Under the pieces are notes generated by a model, which had not been told where the DNA came from, did no database searches, and saw only the letters and a program-made list of their open reading frames with translations. Below are positions 53,218-60,914 of a stretch of DNA of 64,000 nucleotides, piece by piece (position 1 is the first letter of the stretch; each line of letters starts with the position of its first letter). The stretch is taken from assembly GCA_028871195.1 (NCBI GenBank), contig JAGWNT010000003.1, positions 18,759 through 82,758 of the forward strand, in the 5' to 3' direction. The stretch comes from REEB85 sp018971455 (lineage in GTDB: Bacteria; Pseudomonadota; Alphaproteobacteria; Acetobacterales; Acetobacteraceae). A program made the translations under genes and the position numbers.

Positions 53218-54077
53218 GCGCGGTCGCCGCCCTGCTGGCCGATGGCAGGCTGCATTTGCAGCACGGGCCGATCGACTGCCTGTGCCGAGCCTGGGGCCCG
53301 GCGGACGAGGTACAGGCCGCCTACCGCCAGGCGGCGGCCGCGTTCGATACGGTGCTGGACGATCTTTGCGCCGAGCTGGCGCTGCTGCGCACGCCCCTGC
53401 CCGCCGCACGGCCCCGCGGGGCGGTCGCGGCGGCGATGCACGCGGCGTGCCTGCCCTACGCCGCGGATTTCATCACGCCGATGGCCGCGGTGGCCGGCGC
53501 GGTCGCCGACCATGTGCTGGCGGCGCTGTGCGCCGGGCGGCGGCTGGACCGCGCCTTCGTCAACAATGGCGGCGACATCGCCTTTCACCTGGCACCCGGG
53601 CATCAGCTGCGCTGCGGCTTGGTGGGCGACCTTGCCGCGCCGGGGCTCGACGGCGTGCTCGTGCTCTCCGCCGCCGCCGCCGCGCGCGGCATCGCCACCT
53701 CCGGACGGGCCTGCAAGGGGCATGGCGGGCGCAGCTTCTCCTTCGGCATCGCCGACGCGGTCAGCGTTCTGGCGCGCGACGCGGCCACGGCCGATGCCGC
53801 CGCGAGCATGATCGGCAATGCCGTCGATCTGCCTGGCCACCCCGCCATCCGCCGCCTCCCGGCCTGCGCGGTCGATCCCGACAGCGATCTCGGCGCGCGG
53901 GCGATTACCTGGGAGGTGGGCCTGCTGAGCGATGACGCGTGCGCGGCGGCTCTGGACAGCGGCCGGCGCATGGCGGATGGTCTGCTCCGCGCGGGGCTGA
54001 TCGAGGGCGCCGTTCTCACCCTGCGCGGGCAAATCTCACTCTGCGGCGCGCCCGCCGCCGCACTGGAACTGGCATGA
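53214..54077 (+). CDS. UPF0280 family protein, ApbE-like
   Basis: 287 residues of the UPF0280 family, related to the ApbE/flavin-transferase fold. Motifs recalling ApbE are FVNNGGDIAFHLAPG near residue 117, GIATSGRACKGHGGRSF and the FSFGIADAVSVLARDAATADAAAS stretch. ApbE covalently attaches FMN to threonines of target proteins. By context it may modify the reductase or deliver flavin to it. It overlaps both neighbours by four bases. No biochemical role is established for this family. Confidence 0.8.
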   Translation: MSAVAALLADGRLHLQHGPIDCLCRAWGPADEVQAAYRQAAAAFDTVLDDLCAELALLRTPLPAARPRGAVAAAMHAACLPYAADFITPMAAVAGAVADHVLAALCAGRRLDRAFVNNGGDIAFHLAPGHQLRCGLVGDLAAPGLDGVLVLSAAAAARGIATSGRACKGHGGRSFSFGIADAVSVLARDAATADAAASMIGNAVDLPGHPAIRRLPACAVDPDSDLGARAITWEVGLLSDDACAAALDSGRRMADGLLRAGLIEGAVLTLRGQISLCGAPAAALELA

Positions 54078-54649
54078 TCCGCAAATTGCTGACCATTGTC
54101 GAGGAGACCTGCCGCGAGGCAGGACAGGGCATCACCCCGCCAACGCGGAAGGCCGCCGCCATCGCCGTGATCGGCAACCCGTTCGCCGGGCGCTACGCCG
54201 CCGACCTGGCCGAGCTGATCGAGACCGGGGAGATGCTCGGCGCATTGCTCGGCGAGCGCGCGGTGCAGGCGCTGAGCATCGCGCCCGGCGCGGTGCAGAG
54301 CTACGGCAAGGCGGCGATCGTCGGCGAGGATGGCGAGCTGGAGCACGCCGCGGCCATCCTGCACCCCAAGCTCGGCGCGCCGCTGCGCCGGGCGGTGGAG
54401 AAAGGTGCTGCCCTCGTGCCGAGCGCCAAGAAGCGCGGCGGCGTGGGATGCGCGATCGACGTGCCGCTCGGCCACAAGGATGCGGCCTTCGTGCGCAGCC
54501 ATTTCGACGCCATGGAAATCCGCGTGACCGATGCGCCGCGCCGCGACGAAATCGTCGTTGCGGTCGTGGTGACCGACTCCGGCCGGCCGCTGGCCCGCAT
54601 CGGTGGCCTCGCCGCCGATGCGATCGAGGGCAGAGACGGGCTGCGCTGA
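54074..54649 (+). CDS. DUF1185 (amino acid synthesis family) protein
   Basis: 191 residues. Family motifs are VIGNPFAGRYAADLAELI, YGKAAIVGEDGELEHAAAILHPKLGAPLR and VPLGHKDAAFVRSHFDAMEIRVTD. DUF1185 proteins have a chorismate-mutase-like fold and no firmly proven reaction. A similar fold module builds cyclic amide hydrolases, so a ring-opening role after the reductase step is a possible inference. Starts by overlap with UPF0280 and is followed after 24 bases by the binding protein gene. Confidence 0.8.
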   Translation: MIRKLLTIVEETCREAGQGITPPTRKAAAIAVIGNPFAGRYAADLAELIETGEMLGALLGERAVQALSIAPGAVQSYGKAAIVGEDGELEHAAAILHPKLGAPLRRAVEKGAALVPSAKKRGGVGCAIDVPLGHKDAAFVRSHFDAMEIRVTDAPRRDEIVVAVVVTDSGRPLARIGGLAADAIEGRDGLR

Positions 54650-54673
54650 ACCAGAATCCACCAGGGGACCCCT

Positions 54674-55879
54674 ATGGCCATCACCCGCCGCACGCTGCTG
54701 ACCGCTTCCGCCGCGACCCTCGCCGCACCCGCCATCGTGCGCGCGCAGGGCTCGGCGCCGATCCGTATCGGCGAGATCAACTCCTACACCGCCGTGCCGG
54801 CCTTCACGGTGCCGTATCGCAATGGCTGGCAGCTGGCCGTGGAGCAGGTCAATGCCGCGGGCGGCGTGCTGGGGCGCAAGATCGAGGTGATCAGCCGCGA
54901 CGATGCCGGCAAGCCGCCTGACGCCATTCGCCTCGCCGGCGAGCTGATCAACGACCAGAAGGTCGATCTGCTGGCCGGGGGCTTCCTGTCGAATATCGGC
55001 CTCGCGCTTGGCGACTTCGCCGCCCATCAGAAGAAACTTTACGTCGCGGGCGAGCCGCTGACCGATGCGCTCGTGTGGCAGGACGGCAACCGCTACACCT
55101 ACCGGCTGCGTCCTTCGACCTACATGCAGGCGGCGATGCTGATCGCCGATGCGGCCAAGCTTGGCGCGAAGCGCTGGGTGACGGTGGCGCCGAACTATGA
55201 ATACGGCACCTCGGCGGTGAAGTGGTTCAAGAAGCTGCTGGCCGAGAAGCAGCCCGGCGTGCAGTTCGTCGGCGACCAGTTGCCCGCGCTCGGCAAGATC
55301 GATGCCGGCGCCACGGTGGCGGCGTTGGCCGAGGCCAAGCCGGACGCCATCTTCAACGTCACATTCGGCGCGGACCTCACCAACTTCGTGCGCCAGGGCA
55401 ATACGCGCGGCCTGTTCGAGGGGCGGCACGTCGTCTCCGTGCTGACCGGCGAGCCGGAATATCTCGCCCCGCTCGGGGCCGAGGCGCCGAGCGGCTGGAT
55501 CGTCACCGGCTATCCGGTGGACAGCGTCAAGGATGCCGCCAACCTCAAGTTCATCAACGACTACAAAGCGAAGTTCAAGGAGATGCCGAAAATGGGCTCG
55601 GTGGTCGGCCACGCGCTGATCACCTCCATCGTCGCCGGCATCGCCAAGAGCGGATCGACGGACAGCGAGAAGATGGCCGATGGCTTCGCCGGCGCCTCCT
55701 TCGCCACCCCGTTCGGCCAGTGCATGTGGCGGGCGCTCGACCACCAGAGCACCATGGGCACCTTCGTCGGCAGGACCGCGGTGAAGGACGGGCATGGCGA
55801 GATGGTCGACTGGCGCTATGTCGATGGCGCCTCCGCCCTGCCGAGCGATGCCGAGGTCAAAGCGCTCCGGCACGCCTGA
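54674..55879 (+). CDS. Liv-type ABC transporter substrate-binding protein
   Basis: 401 residues. The N-terminus ITRRTLLTASAATLAAPAIVRAQ is a twin-arginine-type signal peptide with cleavage after AQ. The mature part is a type I periplasmic binding protein (LivJ/UrtA-like): RIGEINSYTAVPAFTVPYRNG and AVEQVNAAGGVLGRKIEV. AGGGGACC is a ribosome site before 54674. Its ligand is probably the N-heterocycle, or a related aromatic acid, degraded by the operon. Ends nine bases before the permease gene. Confidence 0.9.
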   Translation: MAITRRTLLTASAATLAAPAIVRAQGSAPIRIGEINSYTAVPAFTVPYRNGWQLAVEQVNAAGGVLGRKIEVISRDDAGKPPDAIRLAGELINDQKVDLLAGGFLSNIGLALGDFAAHQKKLYVAGEPLTDALVWQDGNRYTYRLRPSTYMQAAMLIADAAKLGAKRWVTVAPNYEYGTSAVKWFKKLLAEKQPGVQFVGDQLPALGKIDAGATVAALAEAKPDAIFNVTFGADLTNFVRQGNTRGLFEGRHVVSVLTGEPEYLAPLGAEAPSGWIVTGYPVDSVKDAANLKFINDYKAKFKEMPKMGSVVGHALITSIVAGIAKSGSTDSEKMADGFAGASFATPFGQCMWRALDHQSTMGTFVGRTAVKDGHGEMVDWRYVDGASALPSDAEVKALRHA

Positions 55880-55888
55880 CGCGCCTGC

Positions 55889-57730
55889 ATGGGGTTCTAC
55901 CTTGTCCAGTTCCTGACAGGGCTTTCCGGCGCCTCATCGCTGTTCCTGGTGGCCAGCGGGCTGACGATCATCTTCGGCGTCACCCGCGTGGTCAATTTCG
56001 CCCATGGCAGCCTGGCCATGCTCGGGGCCTATATCGGCTGGAGCATCCTCACCCGCCTGCCCGCGGGGCCGATCTGGTTCGTGCTCGGCATCCTGCTGAC
56101 CTGCCTCGCCACGGCGGCGATCGGGCTCGTGCTCGAAACCTCCCTGCTGCGGCGCATCTATCACGCGCCGGAACTGTTGCAGCTTCTCGCCACCTTCGGC
56201 GTCGTGCTGATGGTGCAGGACGCCGCGCTGAAGCTGTGGGGCCCGGATGATCTGGCGCTGCCGCGCCCGCCATGGCTGCGCGGGTTCGTGACCATCGCCG
56301 GCGAGCGGATGCCGGCCTACGACCTGATCCTGATCGCCGTCGGCCCGGCCGTGCTGGCGGCGCTGTGGCTGCTCGTTACCCGCACGCGCTGGGGGCTGCT
56401 GGTGCGGGCGGCGACGCAGGACCGGGACATGCTGGCGGCCCTTGGCGTCGATCAGCGGCATCTCTTCACCGCCGTGTTCGCGCTCGGCGCGGGGCTCGCC
56501 GGGCTCGGCGGCGCGCTCGCGCTGCCCGACGCCTCGGCCAATCTTCAGATCGATCTCACCACCATCACGGACGCCTTCGTGGTCGTCGTCATCGGCGGGC
56601 TGGGCAGCATTGCCGGCGCCTATCTCGCCAGCCTGCTGATCGGGCTGATGCAGGCCTTCGGCATCGTGGTGCTGCCGCAGAGCACGCTCGTGCTGGTTTT
56701 CGTCATCATGGCGGTGGTGCTGGTGCTGCGCCCGCACGGGCTGCTGGGCCGCCGGCAGGAACAGGCGCGGGCGGGCGGCACGGGGGCGGCCCTCATCCGC
56801 CCCGCCGACCGGGCGCTGCGCGTGCTGGGCGTGATCGCGCTGATCGCGGCGATCCTCGCACCCTTCGTGGCCAGCCAGTTCGTGCTCGCGGTGCTGACCG
56901 AGATGCTGGTCGCCATGCTGTTCGCGGCCTCGCTTCACATGCTGATGGGGCCTGGCGGCATGCCCAGTTTCGGCCATGCCGCGTGGTTCGGCCTCGGCGC
57001 CTACGGTGCGGCGCTGGCCGCCAGATCGCTGATGGCGCCGATGGAGATCTCGCTGCTGGCCGCGCCGGTGCTGGCCGGCGCGGTGGCGGCGCTGGTGGGC
57101 GGGCTGGTGGTGCGCCTGTCGGGGGTGACCATGGCGATGCTGACCCTGGCCTTTGCGCAGATCGTCTGGGCCACCGCCTTCCAGGCCACCGCCCTCACCG
57201 GGGGCGATAACGGCGTGCTCGGCGTCTGGCCCTCCGGCTGGGCCGCCGGGCCGCGCGGATTCTACTGGCTGGCGCTGGCCCTTTGCGTGCCGGCCACGCT
57301 GCTGCTGCGCCGCGCGCTCTACGCCCCGTTCGGCTACGCGCTGCGGGCTTCGCGCGACTCGTCATTGCGCGCCGAGGCGATCGGGCTGGGCGTCGAGCGG
57401 TTGCGGCTGGTCGCCTTCACCCTGGCCGGCGCGGCCGCGGGCCTGGCCGGCGGCATCAGCGCCTATTCCAAGGGCAGCGTGTTTCCGGCGGCGATTTCCA
57501 TCGGCCACTCGGTCGATGCGTTGGTGATGGTGCTGCTCGGCGGCGTGCAGACCATGGCCGGGCCGGTGGTCGGCGCGCTCGTCTATACCGGGCTGTTCGA
57601 TGCGCTGCTGCTGGCGACCGATCTGTGGCGTTTCGTGCTGGGCGCCTGCATCGTGGCATTGGTGGTGCTGTTTCCGGAGGGCATTGCCGGCGGCGCCCAG
57701 CGCCTGTGGCGCCGCGAGGCGGTTTCGTGA
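55889..57730 (+). CDS. Fused LivH-LivM branched-chain-type ABC permease
   Basis: 613 residues with about 18 membrane helices. Residues 1-290 are a LivH-like permease (GLTIIFGVTRVVNFAHGSLAMLGAYIGW; VVVIGGLGSIAGAYLASLLIG). Residues about 305-610 are LivM-like (LLMGPGGMPSFGHAAWFGLGAYGA region; ALRASRDSSLRAEAIGLGVERLRLVAF). The linker around residues 285-305 is short and charged. Most Liv systems encode these as two proteins. The stop overlaps the LivG start as GTGA. Confidence 0.92.
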   Translation: MGFYLVQFLTGLSGASSLFLVASGLTIIFGVTRVVNFAHGSLAMLGAYIGWSILTRLPAGPIWFVLGILLTCLATAAIGLVLETSLLRRIYHAPELLQLLATFGVVLMVQDAALKLWGPDDLALPRPPWLRGFVTIAGERMPAYDLILIAVGPAVLAALWLLVTRTRWGLLVRAATQDRDMLAALGVDQRHLFTAVFALGAGLAGLGGALALPDASANLQIDLTTITDAFVVVVIGGLGSIAGAYLASLLIGLMQAFGIVVLPQSTLVLVFVIMAVVLVLRPHGLLGRRQEQARAGGTGAALIRPADRALRVLGVIALIAAILAPFVASQFVLAVLTEMLVAMLFAASLHMLMGPGGMPSFGHAAWFGLGAYGAALAARSLMAPMEISLLAAPVLAGAVAALVGGLVVRLSGVTMAMLTLAFAQIVWATAFQATALTGGDNGVLGVWPSGWAAGPRGFYWLALALCVPATLLLRRALYAPFGYALRASRDSSLRAEAIGLGVERLRLVAFTLAGAAAGLAGGISAYSKGSVFPAAISIGHSVDALVMVLLGGVQTMAGPVVGALVYTGLFDALLLATDLWRFVLGACIVALVVLFPEGIAGGAQRLWRREAVS

Positions 57731-58485
57731 CGCTTCTCGAAGTCGAGGACCTGCACAGGAGTTTCGGCGCCGTGCGCGCGGTGAGCGGGGTGTCGTTCAC
57801 GCTGGGCGCGGGCGAGATGCTGGCGTTGATCGGGCCCAACGGCGCCGGCAAATCGACCTGCTTCAACATGCTGAACGGCCAGGTCTCCCCCGATCGCGGG
57901 CGCATCCGCCTCGCCGGGCGTGATATCACGGGCGTCGCGCCGCGCGATGTCTGCCGCCTGGGCGTGGGGCGCACCTTCCAGATCACCGCAACCTTCGCGA
58001 GCATGACGGCGCGCGAGAACGTGCAGCTCGCCCTGCTGTCGCATCACCGGCGCATCTGGCGGTTTTGCCGCCCCGCCGCCGCCGCCTTCGCCGCCGAGGC
58101 CGAGGCGCTGCTCGACAGCCTGTGCATGGCCGCGCGCGGCGACCACGCGGCGGGCGTGCTGGCCTATGGCGATCTCAAGCGGCTGGAACTGGCGATGGCT
58201 CTGGCGCAGGCGCCGCGCCTGCTGCTGATGGACGAGCCGACCGCCGGCATGGCGCCGGGCGAGCGGGTCGGCCTGATGCGGCTGGTGCGCGCGCTGGTGC
58301 GCGAACGCGGCCTGGCCGTGCTGTTCACCGAGCACGACATGGATGCGGTCTTCAACCATGCCGACCGTATCCTGGTGCTCAGCCGCGGGCGGCTGATCGC
58401 CGAGGGCGACGCCGCGGCGATCCGCGCCGATGCGCAGGTGCGCGAGATCTATCTCGGCACCGGCGCAACCAGCGGCGGGCATTGA
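57727..58485 (+). CDS. livG: Liv-type ABC transporter ATP-binding protein LivG-like
   Basis: 252 residues starting at a GTG. Walker A is LIGPNGAGKSTCFNMLNG; GVGRTFQITATFASMTARENV is LivG-typical. The signature region is LAYGDLKRLELAMALA and Walker B is LLLMDEPTAGMAPGERVG. The D-loop and His switch region (FTEHDMDAVF) are intact. It pairs with the following LivF-like ATPase to power the fused permease. Confidence 0.92.
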   Translation: MTLLEVEDLHRSFGAVRAVSGVSFTLGAGEMLALIGPNGAGKSTCFNMLNGQVSPDRGRIRLAGRDITGVAPRDVCRLGVGRTFQITATFASMTARENVQLALLSHHRRIWRFCRPAAAAFAAEAEALLDSLCMAARGDHAAGVLAYGDLKRLELAMALAQAPRLLLMDEPTAGMAPGERVGLMRLVRALVRERGLAVLFTEHDMDAVFNHADRILVLSRGRLIAEGDAAAIRADAQVREIYLGTGATSGGH

Positions 58486-59186
58486 TGCTGCGTGTCGAGG
58501 AGCTGCATGCCGGCTACGGGCGCGCGCGCATCCTGCAAGGCGTCACCTTCGCGGTGGCGCGGGGGCAGGCCCTTGCGCTGCTCGGGCGCAACGGCGCGGG
58601 CAAGACGACGACGATGCGCAGCCTGATCGGGCTGCTCGCGCCGATTGCCGGGCAGATCGTCTTTGCCGGCCAGGAGATTGGCGGCCTGCCACCCTATCGC
58701 GTCGCCCGCCTCGGCCTCGGCTACGTGCCGGAGGAGCGGCGCATCTTCACCGGGCTGACGGTGCTGGAAAATCTCGAGACCGGACGCCAGCCCGCGCGCG
58801 ATGGCCGGCCGGCCTGGACGCCCGACAGGCTGTTCGCGCTGTTTCCCAACCTCGCCGAACTGCGCCACCGGCCAGGCGGCCAGATGAGCGGCGGCGAACA
58901 GCAGATGCTGACCATCGCGCGCACGATGATGGGCAATCCGCGGCTGATCCTGCTCGACGAACCGAGCGAGGGGCTGGCGCCGCTGATCGTCGAGCAGATG
59001 GCCCATGCCATCCTGGCGCTGAAGGCCGAGGGCGTGACGATTCTGCTGGCCGAGCAGAACCTGCATTTCGCCGCCCGCATCGCCGACCACGCCGCCGTGA
59101 TCGAAACCGGGCGGGTCGTCTGGTCCGGCGGCATGGCCGAGCTGGCCGGCGCGGAGGCGCTGCGGGCGCGCTATCTGGCGGTCTGA
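58485..59186 (+). CDS. livF: Liv-type ABC transporter ATP-binding protein LivF-like
   Basis: 233 residues. Walker A is LLGRNGAGKTTTMRSLIGLL, the LivF marker LGYVPEERRIFTGLTVLENLETG follows, the signature is QMSGGEQQMLTIARTM, and Walker B is LILLDEPSEGLAPLIVEQM. It is the last gene of the operon that starts at 48198; the start overlaps the livG stop by TGATG. The convergent lipoprotein gene ends 43 bases beyond. Confidence 0.93.
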   Translation: MLRVEELHAGYGRARILQGVTFAVARGQALALLGRNGAGKTTTMRSLIGLLAPIAGQIVFAGQEIGGLPPYRVARLGLGYVPEERRIFTGLTVLENLETGRQPARDGRPAWTPDRLFALFPNLAELRHRPGGQMSGGEQQMLTIARTMMGNPRLILLDEPSEGLAPLIVEQMAHAILALKAEGVTILLAEQNLHFAARIADHAAVIETGRVVWSGGMAELAGAEALRARYLAV

Positions 59187-59228
59187 TCCCGCCCCTTCGG
59201 CCGGGCCTTGCCGATCAGGCGGCGGCGA

Positions 59229-59855
59229 TCACGCGGGCGGCGGCGTCGTGGCCGGCAGCGCGCCCGATGCCGGTGCGCCAGATGCGGGTACGCCAGATGG
59301 GGGCGCGCCCGGCAGGGGGGCGTCGGGCAGCACCCGGGCGGGCAGGCCGGGCAGCTTGTCCGGCAGCGGCGGGGTGGGCGGCGCCGTGGGTTCGGGGGAG
59401 ATGCTCACCGTGTAGTCGGGCACGATGCGCGCCGCCTGCTTGCCGGCAATGACCAGCACATGCTGGCCCACCGGCAGGGCCACGCGGTCCTTCTGCGTCA
59501 CCGAGACGAGCTCGCCCTTGGCGACGCGCACGATGTATTCGAAGGCCGTGGTGTCGGCGGTGACGTGCTCGACCGAGGTGCCGACGATCCCGCCGATGAC
59601 GGTGCCGCCGAGCGCCCCGAAGGCCGCGCCCACGCCGCCGCCCGGCGTCTGCGAGCCGACGATGCCGCCGGCCGCACCCCCCGTGACCGCGCCCGTGGTG
59701 CCGCTCGCGCTGACATCGACCGGGCGAACGCCGACCACCACCCCCTTCTCCACCTTGGCGGCCTGCTGCACGGCGCCGCTGGCATAGGTGTTGGGCGAGT
59801 AGCTGGGGCCGCAGGAAGCCACGGCGAGGCACAGGGCGGGAATGAGATATCGCAA
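59229..59855 (-). CDS. Glycine-zipper outer-membrane lipoprotein (SlyB-like)
   Basis: 208 residues. A lipoprotein signal peptide ends in the lipobox LAVASC (Cys15). A glycine-zipper region at about residues 50-95 (GAVTGGAAGGIVGSQTPGGGVG, then GTVIGGIVGTSVEHV) resembles SlyB/Pcp proteins. The C-terminal 60 residues are Pro/Gly/Ala-rich with pentapeptide repeats. Probably anchored in the outer membrane and stabilising the envelope. A convergent neighbour of the ABC operon with no evident functional link. Confidence 0.85.
   Translation of the reverse strand: MRYLIPALCLAVASCGPSYSPNTYASGAVQQAAKVEKGVVVGVRPVDVSASGTTGAVTGGAAGGIVGSQTPGGGVGAAFGALGGTVIGGIVGTSVEHVTADTTAFEYIVRVAKGELVSVTQKDRVALPVGQHVLVIAGKQAARIVPDYTVSISPEPTAPPTPPLPDKLPGLPARVLPDAPLPGAPPSGVPASGAPASGALPATTPPPA
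59251..59310. repeat. Four 15-base tandem units inside the lipoprotein gene
   Basis: Units GCCGGCAGCGCGCCC, GATGCCGGTGCGCCA, GATGCGGGTACGCCA and GATGGGGGCGCGCCC run head to tail. On the coding (minus) strand they give the pentapeptides of the GAPPSGVPASGAPASGALPA tail. Repeat number may vary between strains because the units are multiples of three. Confidence 0.75.
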
Positions 59856-59909
59856 ATCAGCCGATCCATCGGATGCGCGCCGGTGAAATAGGCGCAGACG
59901 GCCGGCTTG

Positions 59910-60914
59910 TCACCCGCCCGGCTCGGCCGCCGCCTCCGCCTCCATCGCCAGCGGGCGCCAGTCGCGGAAGAAGGCGGTGCCGATTTCGGCGGCGAGCTGG
60001 ATCAGGTCGCGCTGCACGCCATCGAGGAACTGGTGCAGGCCGCCGGCCACGATGTCATCGACCCGCCGCCCGGTGAGGCCGGCGCGCAGCTCTTCCACCC
60101 GCTCCAGCGCGCCGACCGTGCCGCGCAGGCCGTAGCGGCTGCGCAGCTGGGTGAGGCACCACTCGATCTGCTCGACGCACAGCGCCACGCTGCGCGGAAA
60201 GGCGCCGTCGGCGAGGAGGAAGGCGACGACGTCCCGCGCCGTGAAGCCGGGCCGGGCGATCCGGCGGAAGGCGTGATAGCCGGCGGCCGCGCGCAGCACG
60301 CCCCCCCATTGGGTGAGCTCGGCAACCCGGCGTTCCTCGCCAGCCGCCGGCACGAGGAGGTGATAGCGGATATCGAGCAGGCGGGTGGTCTGGTCGGCCC
60401 GCTCGATCAGCCGGCCGAGCTGGTAGAAGAACCAGCCCTGGTCGCGGAAGAACGTGCCCTCGGTGATGCCGGTATGGGTCTGCACGCCCTGCTTGATGCG
60501 CGCGCACAGGCGCGACAGCCGGTCGCCATGCAGCTCGGCGTCGCCGATGGCCATCATGTCGCGATGGAAGACGTTGATCTGCTGCCACATCTCCGTCGAG
60601 ATCAGCGGGCGCAGCGTGCGCGCATTGGTGCGCGCGGCTTCCAGGCAGGCCGGCACGGAGGTCGGCACGGTGTGGTCGGCGAGGTAGAAGCGCTTGACGG
60701 ATTCGGCATCGTGGGCGAGGCCGAGGCGGGCGAAATCCTCCTCGTCGGCGTTGATGCGCACCAGGGCGAACCAGCTTTCGGCCTCGCGGCCCGGGCTCTC
60801 GAAGCTCTGCGTCACATCGACCAGGCGCGCGATGTTCTCCGCGCGTTCGAGGTAGCGGGCCATCCAGAACAGCCCCTCGGCGTAGCGGGCGAGCAGCGGG
60901 GTGTCGCGGGTCAT
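59910..60914 (-). CDS. Alpha-E domain protein
   Basis: 334 residues, nearly all helical. It begins MTRDTPLLARYAEGLFWMARYLERAENIARLVDV, the alpha-E start, and contains WFALVRINADEEDF, VACLEAARTNARTLR-like helices and FFYQLGRLIERADQTTRLLDIRYHLL. Alpha-E proteins occur with circularly permuted ATP-grasp enzymes, transglutaminase-like and proteasome-like proteins in peptide-tagging gene sets. Its start overlaps the preceding ATP-grasp gene by four bases. The terminal residues are Ala/Glu-rich. Role uncertain. Confidence 0.88.
   Translation of the reverse strand: MTRDTPLLARYAEGLFWMARYLERAENIARLVDVTQSFESPGREAESWFALVRINADEEDFARLGLAHDAESVKRFYLADHTVPTSVPACLEAARTNARTLRPLISTEMWQQINVFHRDMMAIGDAELHGDRLSRLCARIKQGVQTHTGITEGTFFRDQGWFFYQLGRLIERADQTTRLLDIRYHLLVPAAGEERRVAELTQWGGVLRAAAGYHAFRRIARPGFTARDVVAFLLADGAFPRSVALCVEQIEWCLTQLRSRYGLRGTVGALERVEELRAGLTGRRVDDIVAGGLHQFLDGVQRDLIQLAAEIGTAFFRDWRPLAMEAEAAAEPGG

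Noticed and set aside
53603..55873. A 756-residue minus-strand frame
   Set aside because: Antisense to UPF0280, DUF1185 and the binding protein, all of which match families. No motif in the minus frame.
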